From Taibaiella lutea (GTDB taxonomy: Bacteria > Bacteroidota > Bacteroidia > Chitinophagales > Chitinophagaceae), in NCBI RefSeq assembly GCF_008629695.1, contig NZ_VWSH01000004.1, positions 310,001 through 374,000 of the forward strand: a stretch of DNA of 64,000 nucleotides, in the 5' to 3' direction. The position numbers and the translations under genes were made by a program. Of the stretch, positions 26,852-35,575 are shown one piece after another. The stretch's first letter is position 1. Each line of letters opens with the position of its first letter. Under the pieces are notes generated by a model, which worked only from the letters and a program-made list of their open reading frames with translations, made no database searches and was not told where the DNA came from.

Positions 26852-28024
26852 ATGGCAAAAATATTTTTGAGGAAAAAAATCAGTAGCAGAATTGCAGACG
26901 GACATCCATGGATTTTCGGAAATGAAATTGGAGATGAGGATGGTGCGTATGAACCTGGAGATATTGTAGATGTGTTCTCCTCAAATGGCTCTTTTGTAGG
27001 CCGTGGATATATCAATCCTGCATCTCAGATTAAAGTCCGTTTGCTTACACGTAACCAACAGGAACAAATTAATGATGAGTTCTTTTATAATAAAATTCTG
27101 AAAGCCTGGAATTACAGAAAGAAACTGGGTTATATCGAAAATTGCAGATTGATTTTTGGGGAAGCAGATGAATTACCGGCATTGGTGATTGATAAATTTA
27201 ATGATTATCTTGTTATTCAAACATTATCATTGGGTATTGAGCGTTGGAAAGGCGCTATAGTGAATGCTTTGAATACTATTTTCAGACCAAAAGGTATTTA
27301 CGAACGGAATGATGTTCCGGTACGTGAACTGGAAGGAATGCAACAAATAAAAGGTTTCTTGTCTGAGCCTTTTGATACGAATATTATTATCAACGAAAAT
27401 GGCCTGAAGTTTCACGTAGATTTGGTGAACGGACAGAAAACAGGATATTTTTTAGATCAGCAGGACAACCGTCGTGCCATCGGACAGGTTGTAGAAGGCG
27501 CCGATGTATTGGAAGCATTTTGCTATACAGGAACTTTTTCAATGCATGCCGCAAAGTATGGAGCGAAGAGTGTTCTGGGTCTGGATATTTCAGATTTTGC
27601 AATTAAAACTGCAGAACGTAATGCCGAATTAAACGGATATCAGGACATCTGTAAATTCCAAAATGTGAATGCTTTTGACGTCCTTAAATTATGGGTGAAA
27701 GAAGGCCGCAGGTATGATACCGTTATCCTTGACCCTCCGGCTTTTACCAAAAGCCGCGGTAGTATTGACAAAGCGGTTACAGGTTATAAAGAGATAAATC
27801 TCAGGGGCATGAAACTTTTAAAGCCCGGCGGCTTTTTAGTAACTGCTTCCTGTACCAATCTGGTTCCTCCTGATTTATTCTTAAAGACAATTGAAATGGC
27901 CGCCAAAGATGCCCGTAAAACCATCAGGCAGGTTAGCTGGCAAACACAGGCAGCCGACCATCCTATACTTTGGAATGTACCTAATACACAATACCTTAAA
28001 TTTCTTATTGTAGAAGTAAGCTAA
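26852..28024 (+). CDS. Class I SAM-dependent rRNA methyltransferase (RlmI-like)
   Basis: 390 residues. N-terminal PUA domain (about 1-75: HPWIFGNEIG, EPGDIVDVFSSNGSFVGRGYINPASQIKVRLLT), central EEHEE-like segment, and a Rossmann methyltransferase with SAM motif DVLEAFCYTGTFSMHAAKYG, VLGLDISDFAIKTAERNAELNG and catalytic-site VILDPPAFTKSRG. The family includes RlmI (23S rRNA m5C1962); Bacteroidota members could methylate a related site. The promoter overlaps the initiation region, with no space for a leader. The two-component system begins 12 bp after its stop and may share its transcript. Confidence 0.92.
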   Translation: MAKIFLRKKISSRIADGHPWIFGNEIGDEDGAYEPGDIVDVFSSNGSFVGRGYINPASQIKVRLLTRNQQEQINDEFFYNKILKAWNYRKKLGYIENCRLIFGEADELPALVIDKFNDYLVIQTLSLGIERWKGAIVNALNTIFRPKGIYERNDVPVRELEGMQQIKGFLSEPFDTNIIINENGLKFHVDLVNGQKTGYFLDQQDNRRAIGQVVEGADVLEAFCYTGTFSMHAAKYGAKSVLGLDISDFAIKTAERNAELNGYQDICKFQNVNAFDVLKLWVKEGRRYDTVILDPPAFTKSRGSIDKAVTGYKEINLRGMKLLKPGGFLVTASCTNLVPPDLFLKTIEMAAKDARKTIRQVSWQTQAADHPILWNVPNTQYLKFLIVEVS

Positions 28025-28036
28025 CATAGCCTTTCT

Positions 28037-28723
28037 ATGAAGAAAATACTGATAATCGAAGATGAAGCCAATGTAGTCAATCTGCTGAAACGCGGACTGG
28101 AAGAAGATGGTTATGATGTGTCTGTCGCCATGGATGGCGCAATAGGCCTTGACATGGCAGTAACGCATGCTTTTGATTTGCTTATCGTTGACTTGATGTT
28201 GCCTGGCATAAACGGCATTGAAATCTGTAAACAATTGCGTGCAGGTAATAATCCGTTGCCTATCCTGATGCTGACTGCCTTAGGCTCTACCGAAAATATT
28301 GTAACCGGCCTGGACAGTGGCGCCGATGATTATCTGGTAAAGCCGTTTAAGCTTGCTGAATTGCAGGCCCGGATCCGTAATTTACTAAGAAGAAATAATA
28401 ACAATACTCTTGTTCCGAATGCTTCCAATACTTTGATTTGTGCAGACTTGTCAATGGACATTGATACCAAAATCACTGCAAGGGCAGGAAAAGAGATTGT
28501 TTTAACCGCAACAGAGTTTCGCTTATTGGAATATCTATTGCGAAACCAGGCCAAAGTATTGTCGCGCATGGACATTCTGGAATACGTATGGGGTGTGACT
28601 TTCAATATGAGTACCAATGTGGTGGATGTTTATATTAATTACCTGCGTAAGAAAATTGACAAGGATTTTGAACCTAAATTGATTCAGACAGTTGTGGGGA
28701 TGGGTTACATTTTAAAATCATAA
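28037..28723 (+). CDS. OmpR-family response regulator
   Basis: 228 residues. Receiver domain with acidic pair E9-D10, phosphoacceptor D52 (LLIVDLMLPGING), T/S in MLTALG and K in DYLVKPF; then an OmpR/PhoB winged helix (ELTATEFRLLEYLLRNQAKVLSRMDILEYVWG-type block, TNVVDVYINYLRKKID, TVVGMGYIL). The kinase gene starts 6 bp after the stop. OmpR/PhoB regulators usually bind direct repeats spaced 11 bp; such repeats occur right after the kinase gene (30103-30141), in front of the UspA-bestrophin genes, a plausible target. Confidence 0.95.
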   Translation: MKKILIIEDEANVVNLLKRGLEEDGYDVSVAMDGAIGLDMAVTHAFDLLIVDLMLPGINGIEICKQLRAGNNPLPILMLTALGSTENIVTGLDSGADDYLVKPFKLAELQARIRNLLRRNNNNTLVPNASNTLICADLSMDIDTKITARAGKEIVLTATEFRLLEYLLRNQAKVLSRMDILEYVWGVTFNMSTNVVDVYINYLRKKIDKDFEPKLIQTVVGMGYILKS

Positions 28724-28729
28724 AATCAT

Positions 28730-30109
28730 TTGTTGAAAGGGCTGAAAATACAATTGAAGATTACGCTGTGGTACACTTTACTGACGGCTGCAACTTTTCT
28801 TTTGTTCAGCCTATTGATTTATTTTTTTGCTGAACGTTTGTCTTCCGAAGATTTTTATAAAAGACTGGACATACGGGCTGTAATGGTAGCGCATGCTAAC
28901 TTTCCTCAATCTGCAGCATCCAGTTACTTAATAAAAAATCTAAGGAATGAATACCTTGAAAAGCTTCCTTTTGAGAAGGAGTATTTTCAGGAAATCAGAG
29001 ATGAAAACAGTTACTCCATACCTGCATTAAATTTACCGGGAGAATTTTACGAAAATCTTAAAATATATAACAACGCGTCTTACAAAAGCAAGGATACTTA
29101 CTATGCCGGTATTCTTCACAAGCAAGGACGAAAGAAGATTGTCGTTATTGTAGCTGCGCAAAATGAATATATTAAAAATCAGTTGATTAACCTCAAGCTG
29201 ATATTGTTACTTGGTTTTTTACTTACCATCGGCCTGACCTTTTTCCTTGGTTTTTTATTCTCCAAGCAAATTTTCTTACCCATCAGAAAAATGACCCAAA
29301 GGGTAAAAGAAATTAATACCGAAAACCTGCATCTTCGTTTGAGTGAGAATACAAATAAAGATGAAGTAGGTGATTTGGCACATACATTTAACAACATGCT
29401 TGACAGGCTGGAAACGTCTTTCGAGTCACAAAATAACTTTGTCAGCAACGCATCTCATGAATTGAGTACACCACTTACTTCCATTATCGGTGAAGCAGAA
29501 CTTGCGTTAAGCAAGGAAAGAAATCCTGAAGAATACCGGCAGGCAATGCTTATCGTTTTGCAGGATGCCGAGCGGCTTAAAGCAATTATTCAGAGTTTAT
29601 TAAATCTTGCCCAGACCGGATTTGACGGCAAAAAGCAGCAAATGGTTCTGTTACGAACAGATGAATTGGTTGTAAATGCCAAAAGCGCTGTTGACCGGAT
29701 TTATCCTGATAATAAAATCCACATTGATTATTCCTTAATGCCCGAAGATGAACAGCTTTTAAAAATAAAAGGCAATGAAAGCTTATTGACGCTTGCGCTT
29801 ACTAATATAATGCTGAATGCCTGTAAATATTCCAACAACGACGAAGTAAAAGTAGGCATTGGAGCAACGAACCAGCACGTAGTACTATTAATTCAGGATA
29901 AAGGCATCGGCATTCCTGCCTCTGATATTCAATACATATATGATCCTTTTTTCAGAGCTTCCAACACCGGCAAAATAAAGGGTTATGGCATTGGCCTTCC
30001 TCTGGCAAGGAATATTGTACGCATACACAAAGGCGAGCTTAAAGTAAGCTCCGTAGTGAATGAAGGCACTCTGGTGGAGCTTTATTTGCCTGCGGCAAGC
30101 CGTTTCTAA
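28730..30109 (+). CDS. Membrane sensor histidine kinase (HAMP, HisKA)
   Basis: 459 residues from a TTG start 6 bp after the regulator (a second TTG follows immediately; no ATG fits before the first helix). First membrane helix about 12-32, periplasmic sensor about 33-148, second helix about 150-172, HAMP linker (PIRKMTQRVKEI, DEVGDLAHTFNNML), HisKA with phosphoacceptor H243 (NASHELSTPLTSI), and HATPase_c with N-box ALTNIMLNACKYS, G1 DKGIGIP, F-box PFFRAS and G2 GYGIGLPLARNI. Cognate partner of the preceding OmpR-type regulator. The sensor region has no recognised domain. Confidence 0.94.
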   Translation: MLKGLKIQLKITLWYTLLTAATFLLFSLLIYFFAERLSSEDFYKRLDIRAVMVAHANFPQSAASSYLIKNLRNEYLEKLPFEKEYFQEIRDENSYSIPALNLPGEFYENLKIYNNASYKSKDTYYAGILHKQGRKKIVVIVAAQNEYIKNQLINLKLILLLGFLLTIGLTFFLGFLFSKQIFLPIRKMTQRVKEINTENLHLRLSENTNKDEVGDLAHTFNNMLDRLETSFESQNNFVSNASHELSTPLTSIIGEAELALSKERNPEEYRQAMLIVLQDAERLKAIIQSLLNLAQTGFDGKKQQMVLLRTDELVVNAKSAVDRIYPDNKIHIDYSLMPEDEQLLKIKGNESLLTLALTNIMLNACKYSNNDEVKVGIGATNQHVVLLIQDKGIGIPASDIQYIYDPFFRASNTGKIKGYGIGLPLARNIVRIHKGELKVSSVVNEGTLVELYLPAASRF

Positions 30110-30141
30110 TCTTCTTCTAATCTTCTAACCTATTTCTAATT
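30103..30141 (+). promoter_or_regulatory. Two pairs of 11-bp-spaced TTCTAA repeats (candidate regulator sites)
   Basis: YTTCTAAYC-like units begin at 30103, 30114, 30122 and 30133: two pairs, each with 11-bp internal spacing. The first unit overlaps the kinase stop codon. The 11-bp step fits OmpR/PhoB-type tandem binding, and the site precedes the UspA-like gene. Confidence 0.5.
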
Positions 30142-30221
30142 TCTTTCTTATCGGATTTTTAAGCAGTTATTAGACCATCCTAATAGCGGTGACGGAGTTT
30201 TGCATTAATCAAAAACTAAAA

Positions 30222-30716
30222 ATGCAAACAATGAAAAATATCCTCATTCCAACCGATTTTACAATCAAGTCATTAAAGTTAATCAACGCCGCAGTAGAAC
30301 AATTCAAAGGCGAACCACTGAAAATATACCTGATACATGCTTTAGAGCCGGACTCCTCCATTTCAGGACTATTATTTTTCAAAAAACGTTCCAAAGCAAA
30401 CTTCATGTATTCCGATAGCTTTTTAGATGCATGTGAAATGCTCAGAAACAAATATTGCAGTGCCCTGAAAGGTATTCATATAGAATTCTATTTCGGCCAA
30501 ACGAATTCTTATAAAAAGAACTTCCTGGAAGCCAGAAAGATTGATGCGATTATGTTGCCGCTCAATTACAAATTTGAGCGTTGCAGTGGCGACAGCCGCG
30601 ATCCATTTGAAGTATGGCGGCAAAAATTTGTACCGGTTCAATACCATTCTCTGAGTGAGCTGCCTATGCCAAAAAGCATTTTATCAGAATCGAAGGCATC
30701 GTTATTATCCATTTAA
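30222..30716 (+). CDS. UspA-like universal stress protein
   Basis: 164 residues from the ATG at 30222 (a second ATG at 30231 gives MKNILIPTDF, the classic family start, and may be the true one; the upstream GTG at 30189 is less likely). It has the UspA N-terminal strand (NILIPTDFTIKSLKLI) and a Rossmann-like middle (IYLIHALEP, KIDAIMLPLNYKF) but lacks an evident G-x2-G-x9-G-S/T ATP-binding motif at the C-terminus, so it may be a non-ATP-binding or divergent Usp. It lies between the two-component genes and the bestrophin gene, 19 bp before the latter. Confidence 0.65.
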   Translation: MQTMKNILIPTDFTIKSLKLINAAVEQFKGEPLKIYLIHALEPDSSISGLLFFKKRSKANFMYSDSFLDACEMLRNKYCSALKGIHIEFYFGQTNSYKKNFLEARKIDAIMLPLNYKFERCSGDSRDPFEVWRQKFVPVQYHSLSELPMPKSILSESKASLLSI

Positions 30717-30735
30717 CCATCTAATCCAATAAACT

Positions 30736-31653
30736 ATGTTACTTAAGAATAAAATTCCGTTCAGATACATGTTTGGCAGTATCAGGAAAGAAGCCATTAT
30801 GATCGCGCTATATGTTACATTCATTGCTGCAATACATTTTACTTTCAGGTTAAATGTGTCTATCCCTATCTCGGTGCCAATGATTCTTGGAACAGTTATT
30901 TCATTGCTGCTTGCATTCAGGGCTAACCAGGCTTACGATCGCTGGTGGGAAGCCCGCATTATCTGGGGTGCTATTGTAAATGATTCCCGTTCATGGGCAA
31001 GACAAGTAGTAAGCTTTATTGACAACCCTTACAATGATAAAGAAATCGCTGCTTTTGAAAATATCTTAATCAACCGTCAGGTGGCATGGTCTTTTGCGTT
31101 AGGTCGTGCCTTGCGCCAAAGAAAGAATGAGCGTGATTTAGGAAAATGGATGAGCAAGCAGGATATTGAATTTATAAGCCGTTACAGTAATTCGGCTATG
31201 GGAATATTAGAATTGCAGGCACGGGACCTTAAATATGCGCTGGATAATGGCTGGATAAATACCTTCCAGCATATTCAGATGGATAATACGCTCAATAAAT
31301 TTTCAGATCATATGGGGAAATGTGAGCGTATTAAGAACACTGTATTCCCGTCTACATACGGCTTATATCTCCATCTGTCCATGAACCTGTTCATTATGTT
31401 ATTGCCATTTGCATTAATAGCAATTTTCGGATGGCTGATGATTCCTTTGGTTACGCTGATTGCTTCTTGCTTTTGGCTGATAGAAAAAATGTCTATTCAT
31501 CTTCAGGATCCTTTTGAAAATAAGCCTACCGATACGCCTATTACTACAATCGCCGAAACGATTGAACGTGATTTGCATCAGGTAATAAATCAGCATAGCC
31601 TTAGCCATTCTGCCGAAAGGGTGGTGGAGGCCAAACAGTTTTATGTGTTGTAG
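30736..31653 (+). CDS. Bestrophin-family (UPF0187) membrane protein
   Basis: 305 residues. Prokaryotic bestrophin fold: N-terminal helix (ALYVTFIAAIHFTF), VPMILGTVISLLLAFRANQAYDRWWEARIIWGAIVNDSRSWARQ (conserved RxNxAYxRWWEAR signature), central FPSTYGLYLHLSMNLFIMLLPFALI and the C-terminal MSIHLQDPFENKPTDTPI with the acidic calcium-clasp-like motif. Such proteins form pentameric anion or cation channels in the inner membrane. It follows the UspA-like gene by 19 bp and is closed by a terminator. Confidence 0.93.
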   Translation: MLLKNKIPFRYMFGSIRKEAIMIALYVTFIAAIHFTFRLNVSIPISVPMILGTVISLLLAFRANQAYDRWWEARIIWGAIVNDSRSWARQVVSFIDNPYNDKEIAAFENILINRQVAWSFALGRALRQRKNERDLGKWMSKQDIEFISRYSNSAMGILELQARDLKYALDNGWINTFQHIQMDNTLNKFSDHMGKCERIKNTVFPSTYGLYLHLSMNLFIMLLPFALIAIFGWLMIPLVTLIASCFWLIEKMSIHLQDPFENKPTDTPITTIAETIERDLHQVINQHSLSHSAERVVEAKQFYVL

Positions 31654-31671
31654 GTTTGTATGTGTAGATTC

Positions 31672-31711
31672 AAAGGTTCGTTGCTTGTAAGGGCAGTGAA
31701 CCTTTTTTTAT
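31672..31711 (+). terminator. Intrinsic terminator after the bestrophin gene
   Basis: 8-bp stem AAAGGTTC (31672-31679) / GAACCTTT (31698-31705), 18-nt loop, followed by a T-rich tail. It lies within an in-frame upstream extension of the APC permease and supports placing that gene's start at 31771. Confidence 0.7.
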
Positions 31712-31770
31712 ACCGCCGTTTCATTATAAAATGTTTTTTTCGGATATTGAGACAAAATAAATCAAAACCG

Positions 31771-33264
31771 ATGGCAACAAACCAACCGATTATTGAAACA
31801 GAGGAACAAGGACATTTTCAAAGATCGTTACGACTTGTTGACGGCGTTTTGTTAGTGGTTGGCTCCATGATTGGTTCCGGCATATTTATTGTAAGCGCTG
31901 ATATAACACGTAATGTAGGCAGTGCGGGCTGGCTTATTCTTGTCTGGGTTTTGACAGGTTTAATGACCATGACTGCTGCTATCAGCTATGGGGAATTGAG
32001 CGGCATGTACCCCAAAGCAGGCGGGCAATACGTTTATCTCAAAGAGTCCTATAATAAACTGATTGCCTTTTTATATGGCTGGAGCTTCTTTGCAGTTATA
32101 CAAACAGGTACTATAGCTGCCGTGGGTGTAGCTTTTTCTAAATTTGCAGCTTATCTTATTCCTGCCTTGAGTGAAGATAATAAGCTTTGGAAAATGCAAA
32201 CCGGAATGGATAGTTGTAATAACCCGACCTATTTTTCCATCAGTGCGGCACAGGTTATGTCTATCGGGATCATTGCTTTGCTTACTTTCTCCAATACCAA
32301 AGGCGTAAAAGGGGGCAAATGGATCCAAAATATTTTTACTTCCACGAAATTATTATCGCTTTTTGGTTTAATCATTGCAGGTTTTGTGATGTTCAAACCT
32401 GAAGTATGGCATGCAAACTGGCTGGATGCCTGGACCGCAACCAAGGCTTCGCTGATTGATAATTGTAATCCCGATGCGGGATTCAGTGTAACCCCGATTG
32501 CCGGAACCGCTTTACTGGGCGGTATTGCAGCGGCAATGGTAGGTTCCGTGTTCAGCAGCGATGCATGGAACAATGTTACCTTCATTGCAGGAGAAATGAA
32601 AAATCCACAACGTAATATTGGCCTTAGTTTATTTCTTGGAACATTGATTGTTACTATTATTTATGTTTCTGCCAATCTTGTTTATCTGGCTGTTTTGCCG
32701 ATGGATGAAATAGCTCATGCTGCAAAGGATAGGGTAGCGGTTGCGGCAGCCACTTCTATCTTCGGCGCCATGGGTACGGCTTTGATCGCCATAATGATTA
32801 TGGTTTCTACTTTTGGCTGTAACAATGGCTTGATATTAGCCGGTTCGCGTGTGTATTACACTATGGCGCAGGATGGATTGTTCTTTAAAAATGCCGGGAA
32901 ATTAAATAAACATGGGGTTCCTGAATGGGCGCTATGGGCTCAATGCCTTGTAGCTGCTATTTTGTGTTTAAGTGGAAAGTACGGCGATTTACTGGATATG
33001 ATTTCATTTGTGGTTGTTATCTTCTATGTGCTGACAATCGGAGGGATTTTCATTTTAAGAAAAAGATTGCCAAATGCTGACAGGCCTTACCGCGCTTTCG
33101 GATATCCGTTATTACCTGCATTATATATCATACTTGGCATCAGTTTTTGTGCCTTGCTGATATGGTTCAAACCTCAATTCACATGGCCGGGATTAATTAT
33201 AGTTTTAATAGGCATTCCCATTTATTTTGTTTTGAAGGCGAAGGATAAAAATAGAGTATCATAA
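31771..33264 (+). CDS. APC-family amino acid permease
   Basis: About 497 residues from the ATG at 31771 (MATNQPI). The frame is open further upstream to 31660 but that part contains the preceding terminator. Twelve to thirteen membrane helices; APC signatures include LRLVDGVLLVVGSMIGSGIFIVSADITR (unwound helix 1 GSMIGSGIF), SYGELSGMYPKAGGQYVYLKE, FIAGEMKNPQRNIGLSL and GCNNGLILAGSRVYYTMAQDGLFF. Likely a proton-coupled amino acid importer or exchanger of the LAT-like group; substrate not deducible. It is transcribed separately from the bestrophin gene. Confidence 0.92.
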   Translation: MATNQPIIETEEQGHFQRSLRLVDGVLLVVGSMIGSGIFIVSADITRNVGSAGWLILVWVLTGLMTMTAAISYGELSGMYPKAGGQYVYLKESYNKLIAFLYGWSFFAVIQTGTIAAVGVAFSKFAAYLIPALSEDNKLWKMQTGMDSCNNPTYFSISAAQVMSIGIIALLTFSNTKGVKGGKWIQNIFTSTKLLSLFGLIIAGFVMFKPEVWHANWLDAWTATKASLIDNCNPDAGFSVTPIAGTALLGGIAAAMVGSVFSSDAWNNVTFIAGEMKNPQRNIGLSLFLGTLIVTIIYVSANLVYLAVLPMDEIAHAAKDRVAVAAATSIFGAMGTALIAIMIMVSTFGCNNGLILAGSRVYYTMAQDGLFFKNAGKLNKHGVPEWALWAQCLVAAILCLSGKYGDLLDMISFVVVIFYVLTIGGIFILRKRLPNADRPYRAFGYPLLPALYIILGISFCALLIWFKPQFTWPGLIIVLIGIPIYFVLKAKDKNRVS

Positions 33265-33274
33265 TGTCATTCTT

Positions 33275-33319
33275 ATAAATGAAAAGAGGAAACCTTATCG
33301 GTTTCCTCTTTTCATTTAT
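33275..33319. terminator. Bidirectional terminator between APC permease and yceI-like gene
   Basis: Perfect 20-bp stem 33275-33294 / 33300-33319 with loop TTATC, A- and T-rich at its two ends; it serves both convergent genes. Confidence 0.9.
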
Positions 33320-33322
33320 CAA

Positions 33323-33913
33323 TTATGGGTGCAATGCAATTGAAAAGCTCACATTAAACGCGTCGTTTATAACCATTTCTTTCAAGCCACCTTTAAATCC
33401 CTTGTTCTTAATTTCAATGCCATATTGCTTTCTGTTAATTTTTATTTTATCTGCAGTAACATATAATACGTTATTGGATTCTTTGAATTTTACAGGAAAG
33501 GAAATTGGTTTTGTAATATTCTTAATGGTCAATTTACCGTAAGCCATTAATTCATTGTCTTCTTTTTTTTCAATCTTGTCAATAACAAAAGTTGCATAAG
33601 GATATTTCGCCGTTTCAAAAAAATCTTCAGATTTGATATGTGCTTCAATCTTTGGCTGCTTTTCTTTTTCAAGATCAAGATCCTTAACTGTATTAAGGTC
33701 AATAGTAAAAGTCCCTGCCTTGATTGCATTGCCATCATAGACAAGATAGCCGCTATTGATTTTAATAGTGCCGTTATGTTCGCCGCCCGTAATAGGCATT
33801 CGCCAGGTCATTCCCGATTTGGTCAAATCAATCTTGTAAGTATTGTCTTTCTTAAACGAAAAGAAAAGGATGTTGATGAAAATTAAAGAAAGAATACTGA
33901 AATGTAATTTCAT
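33323..33913 (-). CDS. YceI-family periplasmic lipid-binding protein
   Basis: 196 residues. Signal peptide-like N-terminus (LHFSILSLIFINILFFSF), then the YceI beta-barrel: YKIDLTKSGMTWRMPITGGEHNGTIKI (family start y.id...s.i.f...H..G), GTFTIDLNTVKDLDL, KIEAHIKSEDFFETAKYPYATFVI and LTIKNITKPISFPVKF (the TLTG-like conserved strand), IKINRKQYGIEI. YceI proteins form a lipocalin-like barrel that binds isoprenoids or other amphiphiles in the periplasm; the ligand is unknown. Confidence 0.92.
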   Translation of the reverse strand: MKLHFSILSLIFINILFFSFKKDNTYKIDLTKSGMTWRMPITGGEHNGTIKINSGYLVYDGNAIKAGTFTIDLNTVKDLDLEKEKQPKIEAHIKSEDFFETAKYPYATFVIDKIEKKEDNELMAYGKLTIKNITKPISFPVKFKESNNVLYVTADKIKINRKQYGIEIKNKGFKGGLKEMVINDAFNVSFSIALHP

Positions 33914-33954
33914 GATAAACTATTTTATGATTATACAATCAACAAGTTAAACTA

Positions 33955-33962
33955 TAATTTTG
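33955..33962 (+). promoter_or_regulatory. -7 element upstream of the DUF1543 gene
   Basis: TAATTTTG matches TAnnTTTG, 40 nt before the ATG; -33 not convincing. Confidence 0.45.
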
Positions 33963-34002
33963 TTCGTAATTCCTGTCTACGTTATCAATCAAAATAAAAC
34001 TA

Positions 34003-34578
34003 ATGGAAGCACTGAAATTATATATGGTGATTATTGGCTGTACACCACCAGGACGCTTTACCGAGCAACATGATGTTTTCTTTGGTATTGGCGCTTCCAT
34101 GAAAAGCCTTATTCCTGCTATGAAAGCTTTTTGGCCTGAAGCTAAAGGGAAAATTCATGTGGATGCCTGGCGCGAAGTAAGTAATGTGGAAGGTCATGCA
34201 ATTACAGTCATTCCCAATGATGGTATTACCGAAGCAAATCATCAGCATGATTTGAGTTTGTTTTTCCTGAATCTTGGAGGATATAAAGAGGGCGAGTTTG
34301 AAGAGTATCATTATAAAATGCTTGCTGTAGCAAAAGATGCTGCTGCCGCTATTAAAGAAGCAAAGAAAACTACGTTCTATAAGCATACAGGATATAAAGG
34401 GGCTGAATCGCATGTTGATGATAAATATGGCATTGACGTAGATGACATTTATCTTTTAAAGGATATACTGAATCAATCCTACAAGCAACAATACCGTTTG
34501 TTTATTTCAGAAGAGAAAGAAGTTAATTTACCTGAAGATGTTTTGAATATCGGATATTACAAACTGGATAAACTTTAA
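34003..34578 (+). CDS. DUF1543 domain-containing protein
   Basis: 191 residues. The family start KLYMVIIGCTPPGRFTEQHDVFFGIG matches DUF1543, with a second half repeating related strands (FLNLGGYKEGEFEEYHYKMLAVAKD, VDDKYGIDVDDIYLLKDIL). No signal peptide or membrane segment; probably cytosolic. Function of the family is unknown. It stands alone between the YceI gene (divergent) and the LuxR-type regulator. Confidence 0.82.
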   Translation: MEALKLYMVIIGCTPPGRFTEQHDVFFGIGASMKSLIPAMKAFWPEAKGKIHVDAWREVSNVEGHAITVIPNDGITEANHQHDLSLFFLNLGGYKEGEFEEYHYKMLAVAKDAAAAIKEAKKTTFYKHTGYKGAESHVDDKYGIDVDDIYLLKDILNQSYKQQYRLFISEEKEVNLPEDVLNIGYYKLDKL

Positions 34579-34689
34579 ATACCAATATATTCAGTTGAAT
34601 ATTGCATTTCAATTTTAAATCTCTATTTTATTTCAATTAAAACAAGTGTTAGTATTCACCTGTTATGTGGTGTTTTTATTTATGTGATT

Positions 34690-34721
34690 AAATATTTGCG
34701 GATTACTGTACAAATATTTGT
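34690..34721. promoter_or_regulatory. Repeated AAATATTTG and 12-bp palindrome upstream of the orphan regulator
   Basis: AAATATTTG occurs at 34690-34698 and again at 34712-34720, 22 bp apart; the second lies in the perfect palindrome ACAAATATTTGT (34710-34721). About 140 bp before the LuxR-type regulator. Candidate operator, but AT-rich DNA makes chance matches likely. Confidence 0.35.
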
Positions 34722-34861
34722 TTTAGAGTGTCTTATTATACTTATAAACCAAAATACAATTTTGAACACTACATCAAATTGTCTGATTTTTTATCGTATA
34801 AAATTGACCAAATGATTAATTATTTAACAATTAATTATTAGTTTCACAAAAAACAATTAAA

Positions 34862-35494
34862 ATGCAGCGATTAATACTTGGCATAATTGAAGACATAGAG
34901 GAAATAAGAGAATATTATGTTGAATATTTCCGGAAACAGCCTGAATTTATTTTTGTAAAAGGCTCTGACAGTATGGAAGCCTTTTTTGAATCGCAAAGCG
35001 AGTATCCTGTACCGGACATTATTCTCAGCGACATAAACCTTCCCGGAATGAATGGGATAGAAGGTATTAAAAAGATTAAAAGAAAATACATAGAAACCAA
35101 TATTATTATGCTCACTGTTTTAAATGACAGTGAAAGGATCTTTAAATCTTTATGTGCAGGGGCTACAGGATATATTTTAAAAGATACACCGCTTCCTCAT
35201 ATTAAAGAGGCAATTTTGGAAGTACAATCCGGAGGAAGTTTTATGAGCTCTTCTGTAGCCAGAAAAGTTGTAGAATATTTTTCACCCAAAAAAGCCCCGA
35301 ACGATACGCTTTCATCGAAAGAGGAACAAATCGTTCATGCAATTATTGATGGGTTGAGTTATAAAATGATTGGAAGCCGTGTCGGCATATCTACCGACAC
35401 CGTTAGATTCCATATTAAAAATATTTACCGGAAATTACAGGTGAATAGTAAAAGTGAAGTTGTTACGAAATACTATAAAGGTGAAATTAATTGA
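34862..35494 (+). CDS. LuxR-type (NarL-family) response regulator, orphan paralogue
   Basis: 210 residues. Receiver with E10-D11 acidic pocket, phosphoacceptor D57 (IILSDINLPGMNG), and K in ILKDTPLP; linker; C-terminal LuxR HTH (LSSKEEQIVHAIIDGLSYKMIGSRVGISTDTVRFHIKNIYRKLQVNSKSEVV). It is strikingly similar along its whole length to the regulator at 51150 (shared phrases: EYF, DIILSDI.LPGMNGI.GIKKIK, CAGATGY, LEVQSGGS.MS.S.ARKV.EYF, GLSYKMI). Unlike that copy it has no adjacent kinase; the gene after its terminator is the giant T9SS protein. It may respond to the same kinase or to another histidine kinase elsewhere. Confidence 0.93.
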   Translation: MQRLILGIIEDIEEIREYYVEYFRKQPEFIFVKGSDSMEAFFESQSEYPVPDIILSDINLPGMNGIEGIKKIKRKYIETNIIMLTVLNDSERIFKSLCAGATGYILKDTPLPHIKEAILEVQSGGSFMSSSVARKVVEYFSPKKAPNDTLSSKEEQIVHAIIDGLSYKMIGSRVGISTDTVRFHIKNIYRKLQVNSKSEVVTKYYKGEIN

Positions 35495-35527
35495 TACCTG
35501 AATAATCGTTTTTTAGTTTTTTTAAAT

Positions 35528-35575
35528 AAAGCGAGACTGATTCCACAATTGTAGAATCAGTCTCGCTTTTTATAT
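35528..35575 (+). terminator. Intrinsic terminator after the orphan regulator
   Basis: Perfect 16-bp stem 35528-35543 / 35554-35569 (AAAGCGAGACTGATTC and its complement), 10-nt loop, then TTATAT. Confidence 0.9.

Noticed and set aside
31660-31770. N-terminal extension of the APC permease
   Set aside because: Contains the intrinsic terminator of the bestrophin gene; the ATG at 31771 fits the family start.
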